A stretch of 64,000 bases of DNA from Bermanella sp049115935 (GCA_049115935.1 JAGDZK010000034.1:1-64000); one strand, 5' to 3'; positions 45,525 through 54,897 are shown, counted from the first letter of the stretch. Program-made: numbers and translations. Notes: generated by a model from the letters alone, not told the origin.

Positions 45525-46922
45525 TTACCAGTTCGCTACCACATCCGCATCAAAGTCATACGCATCTTGCAGGATATCTAAAATATCTTTTAAGCCTTCT
45601 ACATATGTTGGTATATCAGCAATTTCTAACTCAGGTGCTTCACCAATTTTGTTATGGATAGCGATCAAATCATCACGAGAAATAATTGATACACCACTGA
45701 ACTGAAGACTTAACGCAAAGCCTTTTAGTTCAGACCAATGCTTGGCTAGGTCTTTTAGGTTCTGAGCGTCTGTTCCTACGTTATCAAGATCGGCAATGGT
45801 GTCATTCACATAATGCGCCACTGTCGCTGCAATGGCTTTTTCCCATGCGCCTAATGCGGTTTTAGCATGATCAACCAACTCAGCTTGATAGCCTTGACCT
45901 TCTACAGGATTGCTACCAATATTTTTTTGAATTAACTGACGACCTGCAATGAAAGCTTCCATTGCTTGAGCACTAAAGTCTGTCACGCCATTGCTACCAG
46001 AATCACGTTTATTTGCATTGATTGCGTGACCAAAGCTGTATTCACCGCCTAATAAATCAATTTCACCATCACCATTCGTGTCATTAGCTGGGTTCGATTT
46101 ATTTACATCATCGCTATAAGCAAGGTAATCACGGGCAGCACCGAAGTAACCAAAACCTTCATCCCACTGATGCTCTAGAGAGGTGTAGTTACCGCCTTCG
46201 TCGATATTGTTTTTAGCTAAGCCCTTAGATGCTTTTAAGTAATCATCCGCCGCTTGCGAATACGTTACCGCGCCTAATAAGAATTTTTGTACCAGCTGTT
46301 GGTAATCTACACCTATGCTTGTATCAACATAAGTTGTGTCTGCATTACCATCACCTGCGTTATCAGCAAGAATCTGGAACCACTCTTGTAATAATAAGTG
46401 TGGGCGATCGTCATCTGTTTGCTCACCTGAAAGAGTAATATCCCAACCAATGAACGCTTGAGATAGGTCATTGTCTTGACCAGCAAGCTTACCTTTAAGA
46501 TTTTTACTGCCAGCAACATCACCTACGTCACGGAAATTCTCTTGTGTTAAATCAGTACCTTCAGGCGCACTAATGGATACAGGCGTTGATGTGGTTCCAG
46601 TGCCACCATATACATCTATATCATAAAGATTGCTAACTGCATCTGGGTTAACGCCAGTTGCATAAATTAGATTTAGGTTTGCCAATGCTGTTGCTGAATC
46701 TGCGCTGTTCTGAAATGCATCAGACTTAATGAAAGTAGAAATTTCGTTAATCAAAAGATGACGCGCCGTTTGACCGGTATAACTTACTGATGATTCACCT
46801 TCAACTAGCTTGCTAGGAAAGGTATACGTTGTAAGCTCAGTACCCTTAGAGTCACTATCACTTCCACATGCCGCCAACATACCCATGGCTGTTACAAGTG
46901 CTGCGCCTTTCATCAACTTCAT
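45525..46922 (-). CDS. DUF4856-family lipoprotein
   Basis: 465 residues with lipobox GMLAAC. It begins with the family pattern YTFPSKLVEGESSVSYTGQTARHLLINE, then a largely helical body with Asp-rich, EF-hand-like loops (NGDGEIDLLGGEYS). DUF4856 proteins are regularly encoded beside imelysins and TonB receptors in marine bacteria and are thought to take part in iron acquisition; the biochemical role is unknown. A Fur-box-like sequence lies 36 bases upstream. First gene of a two-gene unit with imelysin. Confidence 0.75.
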   Translation of the reverse strand: MKLMKGAALVTAMGMLAACGSDSDSKGTELTTYTFPSKLVEGESSVSYTGQTARHLLINEISTFIKSDAFQNSADSATALANLNLIYATGVNPDAVSNLYDIDVYGGTGTTSTPVSISAPEGTDLTQENFRDVGDVAGSKNLKGKLAGQDNDLSQAFIGWDITLSGEQTDDDRPHLLLQEWFQILADNAGDGNADTTYVDTSIGVDYQQLVQKFLLGAVTYSQAADDYLKASKGLAKNNIDEGGNYTSLEHQWDEGFGYFGAARDYLAYSDDVNKSNPANDTNGDGEIDLLGGEYSFGHAINANKRDSGSNGVTDFSAQAMEAFIAGRQLIQKNIGSNPVEGQGYQAELVDHAKTALGAWEKAIAATVAHYVNDTIADLDNVGTDAQNLKDLAKHWSELKGFALSLQFSGVSIISRDDLIAIHNKIGEAPELEIADIPTYVEGLKDILDILQDAYDFDADVVANW

Positions 46923-46957
46923 ATGTATTCCTGCTTAATACCGTTAAGAACTGTAAA

Positions 46958-46976
46958 GAGAATCATAATCAATTAG
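46958..46976. promoter_or_regulatory. Possible Fur box upstream of the DUF4856–imelysin unit
   Basis: GAGAATCATAATCAATTAG matches 13 of 19 positions of the Fur consensus GATAATGATAATCATTATC and sits 36 bases before the start codon. Iron regulation fits the product families. The match is only moderate. Confidence 0.4.
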
Positions 46977-47124
46977 TCTTAGACTAGCAATACAAATAGA
47001 AATTACTCTTATTTCTATCAAGGTGTGATCTGGAACTTATCCGCCGATATTTCATCTATTTGCCATTGAAGTTATGGCCAATCGACCGCATATTGCTTGC
47101 AAGACAACATAGGACAAATTAACC

Positions 47125-48012
47125 ATGATGCGCATACTTTTATTTCTCGCCACCAACCTTGCAGTGGTGTTGGTGGCAAGCGTTACCCTTAGCTTGCTTG
47201 GCGTTGGCAGCTACATGACCAGCCAAGGGCTGGATTACAGTAATCTTCTTATCTTCTGCTTAGTGTTTGGTATGGCAGGCTCTGTGGTGTCTTTGCTTCT
47301 GTCTAAGTGGATGGCAAAACGCAGCATGGGCGTGCATATCATTGAGCAAGCCAGCAATGCGGATGAGCAGTGGTTATTAAGCACGGTAAAAGAGCTGTCA
47401 CAAAAAGCGCGCATTGGTATGCCAGAGGTAGGAGTGTTTGCTAGCCCACAAGCCAACGCGTTTGCCACGGGCTGGAACCGCAATAACGCTTTAGTTGCCG
47501 TGAGTACTGGCCTATTAAACAAAATGAGCCGAGAAGAAGTGAAAGCGGTACTTGGTCATGAGATTGGTCACGTGGCCAACGGCGATATGATTACCTTGAC
47601 CTTGATCCAGGGTGTGGTGAACGCCTTTGTTATGTTTTTTGCTCGAATTATTGGTAACTTTGTTGATAAGGCTATTTTGAAAAACGAAAACGGCCATGGT
47701 CTGGGTTTTTATATCTCAACCTTTGTGGCTGAGATGATTTTAGGTATTTTGGCCAGCACCATTGTATTTTGGTTTAGCCGTCGCCGTGAATACCGTGCAG
47801 ATATCGCCGGTGCAGAATTAGTTAGCCCTGCGGCCATGGTGAGTGCCCTAGCTCGCTTGCAAGCAGAATACGACCAGCCAAGTGATATGCCAGATGAGAT
47901 GGTAGCGTTTGGTATCAGCGGTGAATTAAAAAATGCGTTGGGCGGTTTGTTCATGAGCCACCCACCATTAGATAAACGTATTGCCGCATTGAAACAACGT
48001 TACGCTGGCTAA
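47125..48012 (+). CDS. htpX: Protease HtpX (M48 family membrane zinc metalloprotease)
   Basis: 295 residues. Two N-terminal TM helices (LLFLATNLAVVLVASVTL and the next), the zinc motif HEIGH near residue 142, two further hydrophobic segments and the third-ligand region RRREYRADIAGAE. HtpX degrades misfolded inner-membrane proteins and is part of envelope stress control. Length and sequence match E. coli HtpX. Two ATGs are adjacent; the first was used. No strong ribosome site is seen. Confidence 0.95.
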   Translation: MMRILLFLATNLAVVLVASVTLSLLGVGSYMTSQGLDYSNLLIFCLVFGMAGSVVSLLLSKWMAKRSMGVHIIEQASNADEQWLLSTVKELSQKARIGMPEVGVFASPQANAFATGWNRNNALVAVSTGLLNKMSREEVKAVLGHEIGHVANGDMITLTLIQGVVNAFVMFFARIIGNFVDKAILKNENGHGLGFYISTFVAEMILGILASTIVFWFSRRREYRADIAGAELVSPAAMVSALARLQAEYDQPSDMPDEMVAFGISGELKNALGGLFMSHPPLDKRIAALKQRYAG

Positions 48013-48033
48013 AGCCTGTAGTACTTAAACAAG

Positions 48034-48058
48034 AAAGGCGATGCATTGCATCGCCTTT
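48034..48058. terminator. Bidirectional terminator between htpX and the GGDEF gene
   Basis: AAAGGCGATGC, ATT loop, GCATCGCCTTT followed by further T residues, in the short gap between convergent genes. Confidence 0.85.
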
Positions 48059-48077
48059 TTTACTTCTCATAATCTAA

Positions 48078-49733
48078 TTATTGCTCAGCTACTACACATT
48101 GATTACGGCCATTTTCTTTTGCTTGATAAAGGGCCTTATCCGCAAGCTCGAAAACTTGTTCATGGCTCATGCCTTCTGCGAAGCTGGCCACCCCACACGA
48201 CAATGTAATTTGCACCCTGACTCCTTTAAAATGAAATGGGCATTTAGCCACTTCTTGACGGATTTTTTCGGCTACCTGTAACGCTGCTTGAGCCCCTGTA
48301 TTGGGTAGGATCACAACAAACTCTTCACCACCATAACGGGCTAACAAATCCGTTTGACGTGTGCCTTTTTTAACTTGGCGACTGATCAATTGCAGTACTT
48401 TGTCCCCAGCTTGATGACCATAACTATCATTGATGTTTTTAAACTTATCCACATCACATACGATCAGACTTAGCTCACCGCCGTAACGCACATAACGCTG
48501 ATGTTCTTTAACAATATAGGCATCATAAGCACCGCGATTGGGTAATTTTGTGAGGCTATCCACCATGGCTTTGGCTTGGCTTTTACTGAGCTGCTCTTTT
48601 GCTGATTCAAGCTCTGTTTCCATGGTTTTTAAGCGTTCGCTTAATTCATTAATGTGTTGTTCAAAGGTTTTTTCGCGATTTTGTTGTTCGAGTTTAAAAA
48701 TGTCCAGCGTGGCAAAAACACGATCTAGCTGATGACTAACCGAGCCCTTTAAATTTTGTGGGCTGTCACTGCCGTCTTTTAACACCTGTTTTAGGTCATC
48801 GAGGTGACCTCGCATTTTGTCATCAAAATCTTTTGATGCGGTTTTGAAGTTTTGCTCTAGATCTTGACCTTGGCTTAGCCAGTTTTGTAATTCGTTTAAA
48901 CGCTCATTTAAACTTTTTAAGAAGGCCTCAAATTCTTCTTGTTCAGTACCCAGTGCACTGATGACCAGCTCCGCTAATACCTCTAATGCAGGAACGATTT
49001 CATATAAATTTAAACCATCTTGCACCTTGCCCAACAAATGTAATGCTCGAGGTTGCTCTGTGTTGGGTAATGTTAATTTGGGGATTAAGTCTTCTAAAAC
49101 TTTGCTGGTTTCCGAGGTAATACTGAGCAGGCCTTTTTCGGCCGTCTCTGGTATTTGAAAAGAGGGTTCCTCTTCGCTGCCATCTTGAGTGCCATCAGAA
49201 CTAGCCGCTGGCCGACTCTGTTCTTTATTAAACAAACGACTGAAAAAGCCACTGGCTTGACTCATATCTTGCGATTCACCGTCGGCACTGGTTGCCAATG
49301 CTTCTGCCCACTGAGCAATCACACTGGTAAAGGCTAACAACAAATCCACTTTATCGGCTTGGCGTACTTGCTTACGCACCTTGGTAAGCTCAGCTAATAA
49401 GGGCTTAGGCAATTGATGGCTGGTTTCGATATCCACTAAGGTTTGTACTATCTGCCCTTGAAAGCTGGTCTGGCGCGACTGCCAGCGCTCAAAGCCCGAT
49501 TCAATTTGTTCTAGTATGCGCGATAGGCCGGTGAGCTGATCGGTACGTAATAAGTCTCTGATGGACTCTAGCTGGCTATCCATGTCCGCATCTCGACCTT
49601 CTGCGGTTATCGATAGTCGAATAATGGCACGGCGTAACTGACCAATATTGTCTTCGAAACGCTTTTCGAGCTTCTCATTTTCATCAATGAGATTAAGGTA
49701 TTTATGCTTCCAACGATCGCTTTCTGAGCTCAT
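48078..49733 (-). CDS. GGDEF-domain diguanylate cyclase with long coiled-coil N terminus
   Basis: 551 residues. The N-terminal ~380 residues are soluble, charged and helical with heptad-rich stretches (ENEKLEKRFEDNIGQLRRAI; LSERLKTMETELESAKEQL) and no membrane segment, so it is cytoplasmic. The C-terminal GGDEF domain begins near DSLTKLPNRGAYD and has an active GGEEF site preceded by RQTD, an intact RxxD product-inhibition site. It makes cyclic di-GMP. ATG 49733 has GGAGGG upstream; the longer frame is not supported. Its N terminus resembles the uncharacterised ~550-residue cyclases of Pseudomonas relatives. Confidence 0.9.
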   Translation of the reverse strand: MSSESDRWKHKYLNLIDENEKLEKRFEDNIGQLRRAIIRLSITAEGRDADMDSQLESIRDLLRTDQLTGLSRILEQIESGFERWQSRQTSFQGQIVQTLVDIETSHQLPKPLLAELTKVRKQVRQADKVDLLLAFTSVIAQWAEALATSADGESQDMSQASGFFSRLFNKEQSRPAASSDGTQDGSEEEPSFQIPETAEKGLLSITSETSKVLEDLIPKLTLPNTEQPRALHLLGKVQDGLNLYEIVPALEVLAELVISALGTEQEEFEAFLKSLNERLNELQNWLSQGQDLEQNFKTASKDFDDKMRGHLDDLKQVLKDGSDSPQNLKGSVSHQLDRVFATLDIFKLEQQNREKTFEQHINELSERLKTMETELESAKEQLSKSQAKAMVDSLTKLPNRGAYDAYIVKEHQRYVRYGGELSLIVCDVDKFKNINDSYGHQAGDKVLQLISRQVKKGTRQTDLLARYGGEEFVVILPNTGAQAALQVAEKIRQEVAKCPFHFKGVRVQITLSCGVASFAEGMSHEQVFELADKALYQAKENGRNQCVVAEQ

Positions 49734-49835
49734 ATCCCTCCCCCTTTCTTTGATTAGTATAGGGCAGGATTCCAAGCTTGCTGCATATGGATGCGGGGGA
49801 TTAGTAGGCGTTTTTTAAAGATAAGAAAACCAGTC

Positions 49836-50660
49836 TCACACTTTAGAGCCAACTTGTGGAAATTCGATTTCCATGGCGATCGGTAAGTGATCAGAAACCG
49901 CGATATCCAAGACCCCAACTTGCTTCACCTTAACGCAATCACTGACCAATATATGATCAAGGCCCCTAAGGGGTCGCCAGCTAGGAAAGGTTTGTAAACC
50001 TTCAACTACCGGCTGCAACGCGAGATCTTTCAATGGACTAAGACTCAAGAGGCGCTCAGCATGTGTATTCATGTCACCCATTAATACCACACGCTTATGA
50101 TTGCCAATCAGTTTGCATATATGGGTTAACTGTCGATTTTGTGCGCCCTTGCTTAACGCAAGATGCATCACAACCACCAGCAGGCTATCAGGGCCTTCAC
50201 CAAAATATAAAAAGATCGCACCGCGCCCTGGTAAAATGCCAGGCAGCTTATGCCGTGTCACCTTAGTAGGTTTATTACGACACAACACCCCATTACTGTG
50301 TTGAGCCACGGGTCCAAAATCACGATTAAGCTGCTGAAACCAAAACGGAAAACCGGCTTTGCGCGCAAGAAATTCAATTTGATTGATAAAGCCAGAACGA
50401 AAACTGCCACCATCCGCTTCTTGGATGGCCACTAAGTCAAAATATGACATGGTTTGAGCCATGCGCATAAGTGCCAGCTTTCGCTTGTTAGCAGGTAAGA
50501 AGTGCTGCCAACTTTTGGTGAGGTAGTGATGATAACTACCGGTTTCAATACCCACTTGAATATTAAAACTCAGCAATTTTAAGCTATCTGGGCGGCTCGA
50601 CTCAAAATCTGTCAGCTGTAAACAACATAAAGGTTCAGCCGTTGCGCCCAGTTTCTTCAT
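49836..50660 (-). CDS. Endonuclease/exonuclease/phosphatase (EEP) family protein
   Basis: 274 residues with the full EEP catalytic set: LLSFNIQVG, AIQEADGG (metal-binding Glu), MHLALS, MGDMNTHAE, LDHILVS and VSDHLPIAMEI. The family includes Mg-dependent nucleases and phosphodiesterases; the substrate cannot be inferred. No signal peptide. It starts one base after the dsbA stop codon, so it is probably co-transcribed with dsbA, an arrangement found in related gammaproteobacteria. Confidence 0.88.
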   Translation of the reverse strand: MKKLGATAEPLCCLQLTDFESSRPDSLKLLSFNIQVGIETGSYHHYLTKSWQHFLPANKRKLALMRMAQTMSYFDLVAIQEADGGSFRSGFINQIEFLARKAGFPFWFQQLNRDFGPVAQHSNGVLCRNKPTKVTRHKLPGILPGRGAIFLYFGEGPDSLLVVVMHLALSKGAQNRQLTHICKLIGNHKRVVLMGDMNTHAERLLSLSPLKDLALQPVVEGLQTFPSWRPLRGLDHILVSDCVKVKQVGVLDIAVSDHLPIAMEIEFPQVGSKV

Positions 50661-50661
50661 A

Positions 50662-51294
50662 TTACTTTTTTAGTGACTGACGTTCTTGTTCGATTAAGTA
50701 GTTCACCACATCGAACACTCTTTCTTCGCCGCCAGCTGAGCTTGCGTTAACCATGTACTTACCGTTTACGATAACAGCCGGTACACCACTTATGGCCCAA
50801 GAGCGCACCATTTGATCCGCCATTTTTAATTGACGACGTACGCTGAATGAATCGTCGTATTTGTCAAAATCCGCTTCACTTACACCATATTGCGCTAAGA
50901 ACTCTTTTTGATCATCTTTATCAAGTAACGGGTTACGGTGTTTATGAATAGCATCAAAAATTGGCTGGTGCACTTTTTCGTTTATTTTTAATGCATGGGT
51001 TAAATAAAACAATTCTGCATGAATTTTCCACTGACGACTAAATTGCGCAGGTACTTGATAGAAATCCACATCGGCTTGTAAGAACTTCTTCCAAGCCTGA
51101 ACAGTAGGCTCAAAATGGTTACAGTGACCACAGCCATACCAAAATACTTCAACCACTTCGATTTTTTCTGGGTTGCGAGGCATGGTGGCATTCGCTAGCA
51201 CTTTATAATGCTGACCTGCGACATATTGTTCAGCTTGGCTAAATACAGCGCTAGCCATCAGCAATGCTGTAAGAGCAAGGTTACGCAATTTCAT
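50662..51294 (-). CDS. dsbA: Thiol:disulfide interchange protein DsbA
   Basis: 210 residues with a signal peptide (ALTALLMASAVFSQA) and the active site CGHC in FWYGCGHCNHFEP within a thioredoxin fold with helical insertion. The cis-proline loop is SGVPAVIVNGKY. DsbA introduces disulfides into periplasmic proteins and is recycled by DsbB. It lies directly after the cytochrome c4 gene, a standard order in Pseudomonas and relatives. Confidence 0.95.
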   Translation of the reverse strand: MKLRNLALTALLMASAVFSQAEQYVAGQHYKVLANATMPRNPEKIEVVEVFWYGCGHCNHFEPTVQAWKKFLQADVDFYQVPAQFSRQWKIHAELFYLTHALKINEKVHQPIFDAIHKHRNPLLDKDDQKEFLAQYGVSEADFDKYDDSFSVRRQLKMADQMVRSWAISGVPAVIVNGKYMVNASSAGGEERVFDVVNYLIEQERQSLKK

Positions 51295-51410
51295 AACTAA
51301 TCCTTGGTAATTAACGTGTCTAAATATTGGTTTGACCGTAGCCTAAAGGCAGAGGGGGATTTGAACAAGTGATTAGGCTTAAGTTCCGCTAAAACTTTTT
51401 TTGAGCACAA

Positions 51411-51436
51411 AAAAAGGCGGCCTAAGCCACCTTTTT
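51411..51436 (-). terminator. Terminator after cytochrome c4
   Basis: On the minus strand: AAAAAGGTGGC, short loop, GCCGCCTTTTT (one G·U pair) with extra T residues, 15 bases past the cytochrome c4 stop. Confidence 0.75.
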
Positions 51437-51450
51437 CAAACATCTTAGGA

Positions 51451-52050
51451 CTAGTGAAGACCTTGGATGTATGCAGCAACCGCCGCTACTTCTTTGTTAG
51501 ACATGCGACCTGCGATGTCACGCATAACCGCACTTGCGTCATTATCACGTTTATCTTCTTGGAACATCACTAACTGTGATTTGATGTAATCGCTGTGCTG
51601 GCCACCAAGCGCTGGAAAACCGGCTGCTTCGATACCAGAACCATCAGCGCCATGACACGCAAGACAAGCTGGTACGCCAGTGGCTAGGTTACCTGCGCGG
51701 TAGATTTTCTCACCTAACGCAACTTGATCTTTCTTCGCATAACCAACGGTACGCTTGTTACCGGCAAAGTATGCCGCTAGATCGGCCATTTGAGTATCGC
51801 TAAGTGCTGCCACTTGGCCTTTCATGATGGCGTTATCACGGGCACCACTTTTGAATTCTTTTAATTGCTTAAGGATGTATTTTTCACCCAGGCCTGCAAT
51901 TTTTGGGAAGCTTGCTGCTGCACTGTTACCGTCTTGACCGTGGCAAGCCGCACAAGGAGCCGCAATTTTTTTACCTGCTTGGGCATCACCTGCTTGCGCA
52001 CCTGCTACCAAACCTAAAGACAACATCAAACCAATTGCCAAGTTTTTCAT
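51451..52050 (-). CDS. Cytochrome c4, di-heme
   Basis: 199 residues: signal peptide (LMLSLGLVAGAQA) and two homologous cytochrome c domains with heme sites CAACHG and CLACHG and axial methionines in the MKGQVA and MRDIAG segments. Periplasmic membrane-associated electron carrier to terminal oxidases. Lies between a c5-like gene and dsbA, a conserved gammaproteobacterial order. Confidence 0.93.
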   Translation of the reverse strand: MKNLAIGLMLSLGLVAGAQAGDAQAGKKIAAPCAACHGQDGNSAAASFPKIAGLGEKYILKQLKEFKSGARDNAIMKGQVAALSDTQMADLAAYFAGNKRTVGYAKKDQVALGEKIYRAGNLATGVPACLACHGADGSGIEAAGFPALGGQHSDYIKSQLVMFQEDKRDNDASAVMRDIAGRMSNKEVAAVAAYIQGLH

Positions 52051-52082
52051 GAATCACTACCTTAAATACGAATGAAATTAGT

Positions 52083-52376
52083 TTATTTCGCTTTGCTCAT
52101 ATATTTGATTAAAGCTTTAAATTGTTCAGATGAGCAATCCATACATAGACCCTTTGGTGGCATAGCACCTTTACCTTGGGTTACGCTTGCGACCATTACA
52201 TCGATACCTGTGGCCATTCTAGGGGCCCAAGCAGCTGAATCAAACGCTTTTGGCGCTCCAGCAACACCTACTGCGTGGCAAGCGGCGCAAGCTTGGTTAT
52301 ACTTAGCCTCAACGTCAAACGCTTGGGTAGATGCTGACAAAATAAGTGCAGCCGTCAGTCCTAGTACCTTTTTCAT
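52083..52376 (-). CDS. Small c5-type monoheme cytochrome
   Basis: 97 residues with a short signal peptide, heme site CAACHAVG and the c5 loop GAMPPKGLCMDCSSEQF. Paralogue of the cytochrome at 16872. ATG 52376 has GAGAGAGAG upstream at good spacing; the longer open frame is not needed. It is 32 bases upstream of cytochrome c4 on the same strand, so the two are probably co-transcribed. Confidence 0.88.
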   Translation of the reverse strand: MKKVLGLTAALILSASTQAFDVEAKYNQACAACHAVGVAGAPKAFDSAAWAPRMATGIDVMVASVTQGKGAMPPKGLCMDCSSEQFKALIKYMSKAK

Positions 52377-52489
52377 GGCTCTCTCTCTCCGTGCCAATAT
52401 TAAGTTTGGCTTACAGGTCCACATAAAATTTGTGGCATTATAACCAAAGTTAACCCACTTACAACTTGACCCATAGCAGTAAAGGCCTC

Positions 52490-53122
52490 ATGAACCCAGT
52501 TCAGATCAACTTTCAAAAGGCGCATTTCATCACAAGCGCCCCCAGTTTAAAGCAATGTCCTGATGACACAGGGGCTGAAGTGGCTTTCGCTGGCCGCTCC
52601 AACGCGGGTAAATCCAGCGCTCTTAATACTTTAGCTCAACAAAACAAATTGGCACGTACCAGTAAAACCCCTGGTCGCACCCAGTTAATTAACTTTTTCG
52701 AAATCCAAGCGGGTGTCCGTATTGTGGATTTACCGGGTTATGGCTTTGCCAAGGTGCCTGATCGCATGAAACGCGAGTGGCAAAAGAACATGTCAGAATA
52801 CCTAGAAGAACGCCAGAGCCTTAAAGCACTGGTATTAGTCATGGATATTCGTCACCCACTTTCTGAATTCGATATCATGATGTGTGACTGGGCCCATGAC
52901 GTGCAGATGCCTGTGCATATCTTACTGACTAAATCAGACAAGCTTAAAAGAGGCCCTGCACAAAGTACCCGCTTACAGGTGCAAAAGTCTTTACAACATA
53001 TGGGTGACTTGCTGAGCGTGCAGACATTCTCGTCTTTGAAAAAAGAAGGCGTTGATGTGCTACAAAAACAAGTCAGCGCCTTTTTGTCATTAGCCGATGA
53101 ATACGACGAAAACGAAGATTAA
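52490..53122 (+). CDS. engB: Ribosome biogenesis GTP-binding protein EngB (YsxC/YihA)
   Basis: 210 residues, the same length as E. coli YihA. GTPase motifs are FAGRSNAGKSS (G1), SKTPGRTQ (G2), VDLPGYGFAKV (G3), LTKSDKL (G4) and a late SSLKK (G5). Essential assembly factor for the large ribosomal subunit. ATG 52490 follows AAAGG; the 8-codon upstream extension from TTG is rejected. Its 3' end overlaps the convergent outer-membrane protein gene by four bases. Confidence 0.95.
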   Translation: MNPVQINFQKAHFITSAPSLKQCPDDTGAEVAFAGRSNAGKSSALNTLAQQNKLARTSKTPGRTQLINFFEIQAGVRIVDLPGYGFAKVPDRMKREWQKNMSEYLEERQSLKALVLVMDIRHPLSEFDIMMCDWAHDVQMPVHILLTKSDKLKRGPAQSTRLQVQKSLQHMGDLLSVQTFSSLKKEGVDVLQKQVSAFLSLADEYDENED

Positions 53123-54117
53123 AACGCAGCGCTCAATTGGGCACCCAAGGTCACCTGGGTGCCTCCTGTGTATTCTAAGCGCGAGCGCTGGCCATTAAGT
53201 GTGAATGTCTCGCTTGGGCGTTGCGCAATGGCAAATTCTGCAAATGGACGCACCTGTATTTGGTTCATCACATCCCATAGGTATTCAAGCTCAAAGCTCA
53301 CTCTAGACTGCTTGGAATAATCCACTTTCGTTTGAACCTGGGTCGAGTACGCTGAATAACCCATCATATAATCAAGGGACAGGGTGCCTACTAATTGATG
53401 ATGCAACTGCAGCGGCATCACAGCGCCAAAGCTAGCACCTAAAGTAATAGGGGCTGATACTTTTTCGCCATTCACCTTGTCGGATAAGGCCGCTGAAGCA
53501 TAAGCACGACCTAACCAGTGGGTATCCATTTCAGTTTTCCAGTTTGCCGCGATACCGCTTTTTAGGGCAAAGAAACCTTGTGCCTGACCACCTGAACGTC
53601 CACCTTGCTGGCTGTTTTCAGGGGCCGCTAAACGGGTTTTACAAACAGAAGAAGCGCTATCACAGATAGGTAGCTGTATTTCATTTTCCCAAGTAGCAAT
53701 ATGGTTGATGCGCATATTGCCCAACAGACTCAATTCAGTGCCACCTTCGTTGATCCAATCCCCTTCAATGTTATCACCATCGGCAGAGGCAATTTCGCTT
53801 TCCGATTTTTCGTAAATATAGCCATAACGAATACCAAGATTTAAGTCAGAGCTTAAACCCATCATATAGGTAAGTTCGGTAACAAAACCATAACCCTTAC
53901 CGCGGGCATCTGTAATGCCACGGTCTAAGGATTCGATATCCGCAATCGTTGCATCATGAATGTAGGTGCCACCAGAATAGCGATCTGTCATAGCGATTTT
54001 GGTGCTGGCTTGTTGTTGACCTGCCGCTAACATATCCCCAGGGAAGTTTAATGGCTGAGAAAGGGCAAATTGGCTAAGTAAAGCCATTGAAAGAACTGTA
54101 GAAGCGCGTAACCACAT
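53119..54117 (-). CDS. Outer-membrane beta-barrel protein, uncharacterised
   Basis: 332 residues: signal peptide (TVLSMALLSQFALS) then alternating amphipathic strands (LNLGIRYGYIYEK, HQLVGTLSLDYMMGYSAYS, SRVSFELEYLW) and a C-terminal phenylalanine (LSAAF), as in outer-membrane barrels. One Cys pair (CDSASSVC) may form a loop disulfide. Function unknown; possible porin-like or autotransporter-independent barrel. It lies between engB and the small RNA region. Confidence 0.7.
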   Translation of the reverse strand: MWLRASTVLSMALLSQFALSQPLNFPGDMLAAGQQQASTKIAMTDRYSGGTYIHDATIADIESLDRGITDARGKGYGFVTELTYMMGLSSDLNLGIRYGYIYEKSESEIASADGDNIEGDWINEGGTELSLLGNMRINHIATWENEIQLPICDSASSVCKTRLAAPENSQQGGRSGGQAQGFFALKSGIAANWKTEMDTHWLGRAYASAALSDKVNGEKVSAPITLGASFGAVMPLQLHHQLVGTLSLDYMMGYSAYSTQVQTKVDYSKQSRVSFELEYLWDVMNQIQVRPFAEFAIAQRPSETFTLNGQRSRLEYTGGTQVTLGAQLSAAF

Positions 54118-54364
54118 GGTGAGGCCTGATCATTATTATTGTATTGGGCTAGGGTGCGAAGACTGCGGTCTACGGGGGGGTTTGTCAATATTCGGTATTG
54201 GTACATAAGTGCTGTACTACTTGAATTAATCACTGATTTAAGTGATGTTTCATCCCATTTTTATTAGCAGTCACTAACCCCATAAGCTAACGGGCGTTTA
54301 ACATGTGGATAAGTTTTTTGTAACAGGGCTGGCAAAATGGCCGAGCTCTTCTAATCTCACATAT

Positions 54365-54391
54365 GAACTTACTAAGTTTTGTTGTGTCTTA
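54365..54391 (+). promoter_or_regulatory. Sigma-E (RpoE/AlgU)-type promoter for the small RNA
   Basis: GAACTT (54365–54370), 16-base spacer, TCTTA (54387–54391), close to the envelope-stress consensus GAACTT-N16/17-TCTGA. A transcript would begin near 54398 and end at the strong terminator 54456–54496. The Pseudomonas sRNA ErsA, found at this locus, is AlgU-dependent. Confidence 0.65.
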
Positions 54392-54397
54392 GTTTTA

Positions 54398-54496
54398 GTT
54401 CTCCGAAATGTTTTACAAATCCTTCGGTATCTCCCCAAGAACCCGAAGGTATTCCAGCCTGATCGTTCTCCCCCAATGGCGATCAGGCTTTTTTTT
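54398..54496 (+). ncRNA. ersA: ErsA/Spot 42-position small RNA between engB and polA
   Basis: About 99 nt. It contains a CCTTCGG/CCGAAGG hairpin (54421–54449) whose loop exposes a C-rich UCUCCCC seed able to pair with ribosome binding sites. Next comes a Rho-independent terminator with another C-rich loop. The position between engB and polA is that of Spot 42 in enterics and ErsA in Pseudomonas. The C-rich loop and sigma-E promoter favour ErsA. The 5' end is inferred. Confidence 0.72.
54456..54496 (+). terminator. Terminator of the small RNA
   Basis: AGCCTGATCG stem, 14-base loop containing CTCCCCC, CGATCAGGCT and eight T residues. The 10-bp stem is perfect. Confidence 0.88.
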
Positions 54497-54498
54497 GC

Positions 54499-54897
54499 CT
54501 ATTCGTCGTACATACTCTTAATCAAGTCGATGCCCGGTTGAATCGTGCTGCGCCATATCTGCTCTAAATAGCCATCAAATTCAGGGTCATGTTTGTGCAG
54601 GGTTTCCATCAAAGCATCTAGCCACATAGCATAGTGATTAGGGTCAATGTTCATGTGTTTTCGGCTATGACTTTCACCAAGGGCGCGAATTTTAGTATCT
54701 GACATGCCTCTGGCGTGCATCACTAACCAAAGAATGCCGCCGCGAAGCAAGCCTTGCTGCGCCGACATATTGGTATCAACAAACATGTTACGAATATCTT
54801 GGGACTTGCCCATGAAGGTGTCATAAAAATCATCAAAAAAAGCCGGATGGTTGCAGCTACGACCGTAACTTTGAAAGACTAAATCTGCGTTACCCAC
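54499..54897 (-). CDS. Globin-family protein
   Basis: 132 residues, all-helical, with the pattern of a single-domain bacterial globin: FFDDFYDTFMGKSQDIRNMF in the B–E region and a probable proximal-His helix ESHSRKHMNI, followed by YAMWLDALMETLHKHD and a closing IDLIKSMYDE. Likely heme binding, for O2/NO handling or sensing. GTG start preceded by AAGGA at six bases; no ATG nearby. Its stop lies three bases from the small RNA terminator on the other strand. Confidence 0.75.
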   Translation of the reverse strand: MGNADLVFQSYGRSCNHPAFFDDFYDTFMGKSQDIRNMFVDTNMSAQQGLLRGGILWLVMHARGMSDTKIRALGESHSRKHMNIDPNHYAMWLDALMETLHKHDPEFDGYLEQIWRSTIQPGIDLIKSMYDE

